The position numbers were made by a program, and so were the translations under genes. Source: Anabaena sp. PCC 7108 (lineage in GTDB: Bacteria > Cyanobacteriota > Cyanobacteriia > Cyanobacteriales > Nostocaceae). Taken from it: a DNA stretch of 64,000 nucleotides. This document shows, one piece after another, positions 18,588 through 25,565 of this stretch. Where the stretch lies: the NCBI RefSeq assembly GCF_000332135.1, contig NZ_KB235896.1, forward strand, positions 5,153,356 to 5,217,355, in the 5' to 3' direction. The notes under the pieces are model-generated. The model was not told the DNA's origin. It did not search any database and saw only the letters and a list, made by a program, of their open reading frames with translations. Each line of letters starts with the position of its first letter. Position 1 is the first letter of the stretch.

Positions 18588-18733
18588 TGGAGAGATGGGG
18601 AGATGGGGAGATGGGGTGACGCGGAGAGACGCGGGGACACGGGTATTGGTTTTTCTCCAATGACCAATCACCAATCACCAATCACCAATCACCAATCACC
18701 AATGACCAATCACCAATCACCAATCACCAATGA
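18588..18733. repeat. Composite STRR array between yvcK-like gene and tsaE
   Basis: A GAGATGGG-type repeat (18588-18617) leads into a GACGCGGRGA-type repeat and a 20-bp core ending TTGGTTTTTCTCCAA, then eleven 7-bp units CCAATCA/CCAATGA (18657-18733). Short tandemly repeated heptamers (STRR) are known from heterocystous cyanobacteria. The last unit contains the ATG of tsaE, so the array takes the place of its ribosome binding site. The same composite occurs inverted at 28653-28892. Confidence 0.9.
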
Positions 18734-19185
18734 CTAAAATTTTTCTTGCTGATACAGAGGCCACACAGCAGTTAGGTATTAGCCTGGGGGAAACCTTAGC
18801 TGCTGGAAGTGTGATCTTACTAGAAGGTGATTTAGGTGCTGGTAAAACTACCTTAGTCCAAGGTATAGGTCAAGGATTGGGTATCACTGACTCGATTGTT
18901 AGTCCTACTTTTACCTTGATTAATGAATACACAGAAGGACGCATCCCCCTTTATCATCTGGATTTATATCGCCTAGAACCTCAAGAAGTGACAGGTTTGA
19001 ACTTGGAAAGCTACTGGGAAGGGATGGAAGTAACACCAGGAATTGTCGCTATTGAGTGGGCAGAACGAATGCCCTACAAGCCCGATAGTTATCTGATTGT
19101 GCGTTTAATTTATGGGCAAGAAGGCACTCGTCAAGCAGAAATTACTACAGTTAATTGTCAGATAAATTTCTTACGAGAAAGTTAA
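18730..19185 (+). CDS. tsaE: tRNA t6A biosynthesis ATPase TsaE
   Basis: 151 residues. TsaE is the ATPase partner of TsaB/TsaD in making threonylcarbamoyladenosine at position 37 of ANN-decoding tRNAs. It shows the family pattern: TQQLGISLGETL, P-loop GDLGAGKTTLVQGIGQGLG, SPTFTLINEY, LYHLDLYRLE and IEWAER near the end. The start ATG lies within the last STRR heptamer and has no Shine-Dalgarno-like sequence. The 3' end overlaps the convergent pyrC-like gene by 15 bp. Confidence 0.93.
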   Translation: MTKIFLADTEATQQLGISLGETLAAGSVILLEGDLGAGKTTLVQGIGQGLGITDSIVSPTFTLINEYTEGRIPLYHLDLYRLEPQEVTGLNLESYWEGMEVTPGIVAIEWAERMPYKPDSYLIVRLIYGQEGTRQAEITTVNCQINFLRES

Positions 19186-20490
19186 AGCCTGACCGCGAAT
19201 TTGCGTATTTACTTGGCCTTTGTCATAGACAATTTCACCACCGACAATGGTTGTGACAGGCCAACCGGTCAGGTTCCACCCCTCAAAAGGACTCCAACCA
19301 CACTTGCTTAAAAGTTCTTCTCGCTTAACTGGGCGATAATTGTTTAAATCTACCAGCACTAAATCAGCATCGTAACCAGGGGTAATTTCTCCCTTATTAG
19401 GAATACCATAAGCTACAGCTACAGCCTTAGACATCCAATTGACAACTTGGGCAACAGTACACCGTCCTGCCATGGCCTCAGTTAACATTAAAGGTAGGGA
19501 AGTTTCTACACCGGGCATTCCCGAAGGGGTGTTAGGGTAAGTTTGCGCCTTTTCTTCTAAGGTATGTGGTGCATGGTCAGTGGCAATAAAATCAATTACC
19601 CCATCTTTTAAAGCTTGCCAGAGTATTTCATTATCGTGGCGCGATCGCAATGGTGGATTCATCTGCGCCAAAGTCCCAATCTTTTCATAAGCACTGGTAT
19701 TCAACAACAAATGTTGTGGAGTTACTTCCGCTGTTACCCAAGTTGGTTTATCCTGACGCAATAACTCGGCTTCTTCTGCCGTTGACATATGCAGAATATG
19801 TAATCGACGTTGGTATTTTTTAGAAAGTTTTAAGGCCAATTGCGTTGCTAATAGTGCAGCCTGATTATCTTGAATTTGAGAATGCACCGCCGGATTATCA
19901 ATCCCAGCAAATTCTTGACGACGTTGCTTGATTCTCTGTTGATCTTCCGCATGAACAGCAATCAAGCGCTTACCTTGGGCAAAAATCGCCTCTAGTGCCT
20001 CCTCTTCGTCCAGCAGCAAGTCACCGTGCATCGACCCCATAAAAATTTTAATTCCCGGTGTCGGCTTTGCCAAAAGTAAATCAGGTAAATTCTCAGCCGT
20101 AGCGCCAATAAAAAAGCCATAATTAACCAAGCACTTATTTGAGGCGCGTTCTAGTTTGTCATCTAAAGCCTGCTGTGTAACAGTCAAAGGTCTTGTATTC
20201 GGCATTTCTAGAAAGGAAGTCACACCTCCTTTCGCGCAAGCACAACTAGCAGTAAACAAATCTTCCTTGTATTCCAGTCCGGGTTCCCGGAAATGCACCT
20301 GCGGATCAATCACTCCTGGCAACAAAGTTAACCCTTGTGCGTCAATCTCTTGGATGGGTGTCGTAGGAGCTATTTTTGCAGCTACCTCAACTATCTGCCC
20401 CCCACGAGTCAGCACATCCCCAATCATCAACTCACCATTGGGTAGAATCAAGCGTGCTTGGCGAATTAGTAAACTTTTTGGAGATGACAT
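19171..20490 (-). CDS. pyrC: Dihydroorotase-family amidohydrolase
   Basis: 439 residues, class I dihydroorotase length. The enzyme cyclises carbamoyl aspartate to dihydroorotate in pyrimidine synthesis. Metal-site motifs are DPQVHFREPG, IKIFMGSMHG, LIAVHAED, LHILHMST and IATDHAPHTLEEK. The first usually reads DxHxH, so one metal-binding His is Gln here; the rest of the site is kept. MSSPKSLLIRQARLILPNGE is a normal start. The gene is convergent with tsaE and overlaps it by 15 bp. A related hydantoinase-like function is the alternative. Confidence 0.82.
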   Translation of the reverse strand: MSSPKSLLIRQARLILPNGELMIGDVLTRGGQIVEVAAKIAPTTPIQEIDAQGLTLLPGVIDPQVHFREPGLEYKEDLFTASCACAKGGVTSFLEMPNTRPLTVTQQALDDKLERASNKCLVNYGFFIGATAENLPDLLLAKPTPGIKIFMGSMHGDLLLDEEEALEAIFAQGKRLIAVHAEDQQRIKQRRQEFAGIDNPAVHSQIQDNQAALLATQLALKLSKKYQRRLHILHMSTAEEAELLRQDKPTWVTAEVTPQHLLLNTSAYEKIGTLAQMNPPLRSRHDNEILWQALKDGVIDFIATDHAPHTLEEKAQTYPNTPSGMPGVETSLPLMLTEAMAGRCTVAQVVNWMSKAVAVAYGIPNKGEITPGYDADLVLVDLNNYRPVKREELLSKCGWSPFEGWNLTGWPVTTIVGGEIVYDKGQVNTQIRGQALTFS

Positions 20491-20834
20491 GGATTTACCA
20501 GCGTTAAGTAAAGAGCTTTATAGATGATAGATAACTTTCTTTTTAAGGTAAACACATTTGCCCTCGCAGTAGTCAATTTGCAATGCGTGTTAAAAAAAGT
20601 TTATTTTCATACAGCAGATTACAGGTTGCAGGACGTACAAACTTTCCACAAAAAATCAGGTATCAAGGGAATTTTACTTGTGACTCCTAACTCCTGAATT
20701 CTGCTGTATTTATAAATCTTTTTGTCTCCATGTCATCTTGTTAGGAAAACAAGCTTCTCTAGTTAAGATTAATAAATAAAGTCTCCCTCGATGAGTTAAG
20801 TAATTGACTGTTACCCTTAAAATTAAGTAATTTC
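20491..20834. other. 344-bp intergenic between divergent pyrC-like and lepB
   Basis: No ORF with protein-like composition is present. The region should hold the divergent promoters for the pyrC-like gene and lepB. It is AT-rich and shows no strong palindrome or repeat that I could identify. Confidence 0.5.
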
Positions 20835-21488
20835 ATGCAAAATCAAGTGTCTGATAACAACTCTAGCCAACAACCTGATAATTCCTGGATCGTAGAGCTA
20901 GGTAAAACGATTATCTTGAGTGTATTTCTCGCTTTGGGAATTCGTACCTTTGTGGCCGAAGCACGTTGGATTCCTTCTGGTTCAATGGAACCAACCCTGC
21001 ATGGTACACCAAACCAGTGGGAAGCAGACAAGATTATTGTCGATAAGGTGAAGTATAAATTTACTAAGCCAGAACGAGGAGATATAGTAGTATTTTCACC
21101 AACAGAGGAACTAAAAAAAGAACAATACCAGGATGCCTTCATTAAACGTATCATCGGCTTACCTGGAGAAAAAGTAGAAATCAAAGATGGCAAAGTCTAT
21201 ATTAACAACAAAGCTCTCCAGGAAAATAATTACCTATCCTCTTCTCAGGCTACAGTTACTGATGTTTGCACATCAGGTCAGCAACCGCCTTACTTAGCTA
21301 CACCTCAAACCATTCCTCCTGATTCATACTTGGTATTAGGTGATAATCGTGGTAGTAGTTATGATGGACGTTGTTGGGGTCTAGTTCCTCAGAAAAATAT
21401 TATTGGTCGTGCCATAGTTCGTTTCTGGCCTCTAAATCATATTGGAACTCTCGATAAGTCGCCCTTATACCCATCCGCAAAACCGTAA
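20835..21488 (+). CDS. lepB: Signal peptidase I
   Basis: 217 residues. It cleaves Sec/Tat signal peptides at the outer face of the cytoplasmic or thylakoid membrane. After a short polar N-terminus there is one membrane helix (TIILSVFLALGIRTFV), then box B with catalytic Ser in PSGSMEPTL, box C ERGDIVVF, box D KRIIGLPGE with catalytic Lys, and box E GDNRGSSYDGR. Length is typical for cyanobacterial type I peptidases. It is followed by a stem-loop. Confidence 0.95.
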   Translation: MQNQVSDNNSSQQPDNSWIVELGKTIILSVFLALGIRTFVAEARWIPSGSMEPTLHGTPNQWEADKIIVDKVKYKFTKPERGDIVVFSPTEELKKEQYQDAFIKRIIGLPGEKVEIKDGKVYINNKALQENNYLSSSQATVTDVCTSGQQPPYLATPQTIPPDSYLVLGDNRGSSYDGRCWGLVPQKNIIGRAIVRFWPLNHIGTLDKSPLYPSAKP

Positions 21489-21504
21489 ATATAGATAGAT
21501 ACTT

Positions 21505-21622
21505 CCGCCATAGCCTTTCACTATGGCGGTGAATGTGATAATTATAAAAACATCCGGTAAGCGTAAAACTCAGTGGCTTTAGTACTGAGATATGAGCGAC
21601 ACGAGGGATTTTAATCCCCGTG
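21505..21622. other. Three consecutive stem-loops after lepB
   Basis: Hairpin 1: CCGCCATAG/CTATGGCGG (21505-21529), which could end the lepB transcript though it lacks a T-run. Hairpin 2: CTCAGT/ACTGAG (21569-21589). Hairpin 3: CACG-A-GGGATT/AATCCC-CGTG (21600-21622). The regular spacing over 118 bp is unlike plain intergenic DNA and suggests a structured RNA or the relic of an IS200/IS605-type element end. Confidence 0.5.
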
Positions 21623-21642
21623 GCATTTGTGCTAAAATTGGC

Positions 21643-21789
21643 AGGACTTACGCAACTGGCACATTGGTAGGGTGTGGTTCGGCAAGCTCACCAACCACGT
21701 CAGATATCAACAATCTGTTTATTTGCAGGATTTATGCAGTAGTAAAGCACCCTACAACAGATTTTTAGTGTGACACTTGCGTAAGTCCT
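21643..21789. mobile_element. MITE-like element with AGGACTTACGCAA ends
   Basis: 147 bp bounded by perfect 13-bp inverted repeats AGGACTTACGCAA (21643-21655) and TTGCGTAAGTCCT (21777-21789). Inside is a further inverted pair, GTAGGGTG and CACCCTAC. It has no ORF. The ends match those of 12083-12173, but the insides differ, so both could be mobilised by the same transposase acting in trans. Confidence 0.72.
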
Positions 21790-21816
21790 ATTAATTACGA
21801 ATTACGAATTATTTTA

Positions 21817-22602
21817 ATGTCACACTTAGCAAAAATATTACTTTATCCAATTAAGTCATTGGATGGTGTGGAAGTAAAAACAGCGACGGTTTTACCTAGT
21901 GGCGCACTTCAGTATGATCGTGAGTTTGCCATCTTTGACGAACAAAACAGGTTTGTTAATGGCAAACGCCATGCTAAAATACATTCATTACGGGCAAAAT
22001 TTTCTCTAGAAAACAGAGTTGTTCACCTACAAATCCCCGGTAGCAATTCACCACAAGTTTTTCATCTTGATCAAGAACAGAAAAGGCTAGAAGCAACTTT
22101 AAGCGATTTTTTTGGGTTTGCTGTCACATTGAAGCAAAACACCAAGATGGGTTTTCCTGACGACACAGAGTCACCAGGTGCAACTGTGATAAGTACAGCA
22201 ACTTTGATAGAAGTAGCTTCTTGGTTCCCTGACTTGAGTGTAGATGAAATGCGTCGCCGGATGCGTGCCAATATAGAAATTGATGGTGTACCCGCGTTTT
22301 GGGAAGATAGGTTATTTGCTGCTGAGGGAGAAACAGTCTCTTTTCAAGTGGGAGATGTGCTTTTTTTTGGGGTGAACCCTTGTCAACGTTGTCTAGTCCC
22401 CACTCGCAATTCTTACTTAGGCGCAGTTTACCCGAACTTTCAAAAAATATTTGTGCAAAAACGTCAAGCAACTATGCCCTCGTGGATAGCTGCTTCCCGA
22501 TTTAATCATTTTTATCGGTTGAGTGTGAATACCAAAGTACCTACATCAGAAGCTGGCAAAAATTTGCAACTTGGGAGTAAAATCAAAATTTTGCCGCAGT
22601 AA
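21817..22602 (+). CDS. MOSC-domain protein (YcbX/mARC-like)
   Basis: 261 residues. An N-terminal MOSC beta-barrel domain (LLYPIKSLDGVEVKTATVLPSG) is followed by a MOSC domain with PAFWEDRLF, VGDVLFFGVNPCQRCLVPTRN and the expected conserved Cys. MOSC proteins bind molybdenum cofactor or transfer sulfur and include hydroxylamine-compound reductases (mARC, YcbX). There is no C-terminal ferredoxin domain as in YcbX, so an electron donor would be separate. The start at ATG 21817 follows just after the MITE-like element. Confidence 0.82.
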   Translation: MSHLAKILLYPIKSLDGVEVKTATVLPSGALQYDREFAIFDEQNRFVNGKRHAKIHSLRAKFSLENRVVHLQIPGSNSPQVFHLDQEQKRLEATLSDFFGFAVTLKQNTKMGFPDDTESPGATVISTATLIEVASWFPDLSVDEMRRRMRANIEIDGVPAFWEDRLFAAEGETVSFQVGDVLFFGVNPCQRCLVPTRNSYLGAVYPNFQKIFVQKRQATMPSWIAASRFNHFYRLSVNTKVPTSEAGKNLQLGSKIKILPQ

Positions 22603-22835
22603 TATAGAATTAAACACATTAATGTATCTATCTGTATCTATCTGTGGTAATTGTGCCGATGATTTTACTTTATGTAGCTACATCTTAATTGGGTTGTACC
22701 AATTTTATGTGAGGTTGCACATAATTCTTAAATCCATTGATTTATCTGTCTTTATCAGCGTTTATCTGCGTGAATCGGCGTACCCTTCGGGAAGCAAGCT
22801 ACAATTATTCTATGCAGCTTCATATTAATTTGGTA

Positions 22836-23237
22836 TTACTGCAATTTTATTGCGGCGCGTTGGAGAGGTAAAACTTCCTCCAAACTTAATTCATGGTCGG
22901 TAGTAAGATGACTACTACAGCAAATTGTACTAAAGAAAATTTTTTGACCAACAACTTCCGAAAAATGTTTTTCTAGGAGTAAGCGAGAAGTGATATCACC
23001 CAATAACTCACCCAAATCTTTTGTTAATTGGTCTTGATCATCACGGTGAACCATTCTAAACTTAAAATTGGTTTTACCAACTAGTGCTTTGACTGCGGAA
23101 TCAAAATTATGAGCTTTAGACTGAACATAAGCAAAAGCCTGTTCTTCTAAAAATTGCCAAGCTTCAGGAAAAATTTCCTTGATTTTTTCTAGATGATTTT
23201 CTGTTTGATAAACTAAAGTAGCAGTTTTACAATCCAT
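22836..23237 (-). CDS. Hypothetical protein, 133 aa
   Basis: A soluble, mainly helical protein beginning MDCKTATLVYQTENHLEKIK, with an acidic-basic mixed helix pattern and one Cys pair (STICCSSHL) near the C-terminus. No family is recognised. It stands alone on the minus strand between the MOSC gene and the gatD-like gene. The in-frame coding pattern and clean ATG favour a real gene. Confidence 0.55.
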   Translation of the reverse strand: MDCKTATLVYQTENHLEKIKEIFPEAWQFLEEQAFAYVQSKAHNFDSAVKALVGKTNFKFRMVHRDDQDQLTKDLGELLGDITSRLLLEKHFSEVVGQKIFFSTICCSSHLTTDHELSLEEVLPLQRAAIKLQ

Positions 23238-23445
23238 ATATTTATTAATGTATTTAGTTGTTGAATAAACTTGATTTATTCTGTAATCTTAACAGCACTA
23301 GTATTTTTTTGCCCAATCAACTATACATTATCAGAATAAAGTGACAAAAAAACTGTTGCTTATAATACAAAATAGTTAAAAAGCAGGGGAAATAGAAAAA
23401 ATAAGTTAACATTGAACCCACATTAATTTTATTAATTCTGCACAG

Positions 23446-24225
23446 ATGGAAATTATTATTGGTTGGCTATATCCCAAATTGATGAGTACCTATGGCGATC
23501 GCGGAAATGTTATAACTATAGAACGCCGCGCCCAATGGCGAGGATACAACGTTACCGTTTTACCCCTAGACCAAAACTCCACTGCCGAAGATATAAAATC
23601 GGTAGATGTGATCATCGGTGGAGGCGCACAAGACCGTCAGCAAGAAATTGTCATGCGCGACTTACAAGGCTCAAAAGCTGATGCAATGAGGGAAAAAATC
23701 GAAAATGGCACACCAGGAGTCTTTACCTGTGGTTCTCCCCAACTTCTAGGACATTATTATGAACCAGGATTTGGACAGAGAATAGAAGGTTTAGGAATAT
23801 TAGATTTAGTTTCTATTCATCCTGGAGAAAATACCAAACGTTGCATTGGTAACTTAGTCATAGAAGTTACCGCCTCACGTCTAGCACAAGAACTGGAAGC
23901 AATGACTGGAAGCAAACCCTATTTGGTCGGTTTTGAAAATCACGGTGGACGCACCAAACTAGGGAAAGTGGAAGCCTTGGGGCGTGTAGTCTACGGTTTA
24001 GGTAATAATGGTGAAGATGGAACAGAAGGGGCATTTTATCAAAATGCCATTGCTACCTATTCCCACGGGCCTTTGTTGCCCAAGAATCCCTTGGTTGCCG
24101 ACTGGTTAATTCAAACAGCCCTGCGGTTAAAATATCAACAAGAAATTCAACTTACACCTTTAGATGATACCTTGGCGATGCAAGGACGGTTAGCTATGTT
24201 CAAGCGGTTAAAGGTAAATTGCTAA
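23446..24225 (+). CDS. GatD-like type 1 glutamine amidotransferase
   Basis: 259 residues of the CobB/CobQ-like glutaminase family. GatD releases ammonia from glutamine for MurT, which amidates the D-Glu of lipid II. The nucleophile Cys is in GVFTCGSPQLLGHYY and the His in VGFENHGGRTKLG; the N-terminus LYPKLMSTYGDRGN is typical for GatD. A murT gene normally lies next to gatD in Gram-positive bacteria but none is seen here, so the partner is elsewhere or the substrate differs. Confidence 0.78.
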   Translation: MEIIIGWLYPKLMSTYGDRGNVITIERRAQWRGYNVTVLPLDQNSTAEDIKSVDVIIGGGAQDRQQEIVMRDLQGSKADAMREKIENGTPGVFTCGSPQLLGHYYEPGFGQRIEGLGILDLVSIHPGENTKRCIGNLVIEVTASRLAQELEAMTGSKPYLVGFENHGGRTKLGKVEALGRVVYGLGNNGEDGTEGAFYQNAIATYSHGPLLPKNPLVADWLIQTALRLKYQQEIQLTPLDDTLAMQGRLAMFKRLKVNC

Positions 24226-24344
24226 ATGCTTGTTCCAGTGCTTCCCAATTTGGAGTGTGATAAGATTGCGCCTGTAGAATTCAGATCAGCGTGTCAAATA
24301 CTTACGGCTCAAAGAATTCTCCCTCTGTCAAAAGAATAAAAATT

Positions 24345-25280
24345 ATGGCATCTAACAATCCTGAACCTAATGAGCCTACTCTTCCTGTTCCTCAACTTCA
24401 AGCCCCATCTGACCAGGAACCAGTCAATCTTGACACCGATACTGATCAACAGCAAGATATTGAAGATTCGGGAGCGATATTTCAAGCTATTGGGGTAATT
24501 GTTGGGGAAGTCAACTTAAATGCTGATGGCAAAAACACAATTACTATCGGTAGCTCTGAATACCAACTTTTCTATATTCCCCAAAAACGGAGAGTATTTG
24601 ATGCTCTGACCAAAGAAATAGAAAATACTGGCAACCATACTTATAGATTGGTTGTTTACCCTAAGGTAATTCATTTCCCCAGAAAGGAGCAACCCCACAG
24701 CATCGCTTTTCAATTAGTTGGCTTTGATACAGGTAAAGAAGAACACACAATTTCTGGCGAGTTGGAAGACCTAGAGTTCAAATTCTCAGGACTATGGCAG
24801 TTTATACCTGTCTGTCCTACTCCCTGTATATCTGTCTTCCGTAACTTTACTAGGGAAAGGCTGGAATATATCAAACAGGCAGAACCAGCCAAAAAGGTAA
24901 AATTTATGAAGTCCAGCCATTTACCTTTGTTGTGGAAAGATTCACCAGTTCGGCCGTTTAGATTCAATCCTAAAATAGATAAAAGTCAAGATCAAGGACG
25001 ACCCGCTTTTGTCTCCCTGAAGGCTAAATTTTTACCCCAAAGAAATGTCTTCGGTTTTGTGGCACTATTAGCTTTACCCCAAGAAACTGCACCAAAATTT
25101 CTGAAAGCATCCAAAAAGGATAAAGCTACAGCATTACAAGCATCCAGAAAGGATAAACCTACAGTAATGCCAGTATCTAAAAAGGATAATCGAGAGGAGC
25201 GTAAGAATCCTCCCAATCCTCCACAAAAACCAATTTTGAAAAAAACTTCCCCAGAAGTTGAAGGAGAAATAGACAAATAA
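24345..25280 (+). CDS. Hypothetical protein with Lys-rich repeated tail, 311 aa
   Basis: ATG 24345 (MASNNPEPNEPTLPVPQLQA) is preferred over the GTG at 24291. An acidic proline-rich N-terminus (about 1-45) leads to a beta-rich central domain (about 50-245) with IFQAIGVIVGEVNLNADGKN and FRFNPKI motifs. The C-terminus has three 11-residue repeats (KASKKDKATAL, QASRKDKPTVM, PVSKKDNREE) and a basic Pro-rich end. The family is not recognised. The basic tail could bind nucleic acid; this is a guess from charge alone. Confidence 0.6.
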   Translation: MASNNPEPNEPTLPVPQLQAPSDQEPVNLDTDTDQQQDIEDSGAIFQAIGVIVGEVNLNADGKNTITIGSSEYQLFYIPQKRRVFDALTKEIENTGNHTYRLVVYPKVIHFPRKEQPHSIAFQLVGFDTGKEEHTISGELEDLEFKFSGLWQFIPVCPTPCISVFRNFTRERLEYIKQAEPAKKVKFMKSSHLPLLWKDSPVRPFRFNPKIDKSQDQGRPAFVSLKAKFLPQRNVFGFVALLALPQETAPKFLKASKKDKATALQASRKDKPTVMPVSKKDNREERKNPPNPPQKPILKKTSPEVEGEIDK

Positions 25281-25351
25281 CTACATCGTCTTAGCGTATA
25301 CTGCAAACGGTTTATAGTTTAACCAAATATGGAAATCCTATCCATACTAGA

Positions 25352-25483
25352 CTAGTAGTCTGTCAAATAAATTTTGACGGATAAAGAAACGAACCGCAAA
25401 GACGCAAAGAGCGCGAAGGAAGAAGGAAGAAGAAAAATTAAAAGATTTATTTACCCGTCAATTAGCTCTTGACAGACTACTAG
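25352..25483. mobile_element. MITE-like element, GTAGTCTGTCAA ends with TA flanks
   Basis: 132 bp with 15-bp inverted ends CTAGTAGTCTGTCAA (25352-25366) and TTGACAGACTACTAG (25469-25483), and a nested second pair TTGACGG/CCGTCAA. Read as TA + GTAGTCTGTCAA...TTGACAGACTAC + TA, it fits insertion at a TA dinucleotide, as in IS630/Tc1-mariner-type MITEs. The inside carries a dispersed-repeat motif (AACGAACCGCAAAGACGCAA). No ORF. Confidence 0.72.
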
Positions 25484-25494
25484 ATATTGAAAGC

Positions 25495-25520
25495 AAAAGG
25501 GTAAAGGTTTACCCCTTACC
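25495..25520 (-). terminator. Probable terminator of clpC
   Basis: On the minus strand GGGGTAAA-CC-TTTACCC is followed by TTTTGCTTT, about 45-70 bp after the clpC stop codon. The stem of seven pairs with a very short loop is modest, but position and T-rich tail are right. Confidence 0.45.
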
Positions 25521-25565
25521 CTATTAACCAAGTAGTTTTGAGTTGGTATTTAGAATTAACTGGCG

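Noticed and set aside
18425-18667. Minus-strand ORF overlapping the end of the yvcK-like gene
   Set aside because: Its N-terminal part is translated STRR and the rest is antisense to YvcK codons.
24200-24285. Minus-strand fragment reading HTPNWEALEQAFSNL, antisense to the gatD-like gene end
   Set aside because: It looks protein-like but is closed by a stop just upstream and overlaps a real gene; possibly a gene remnant but too short to call.
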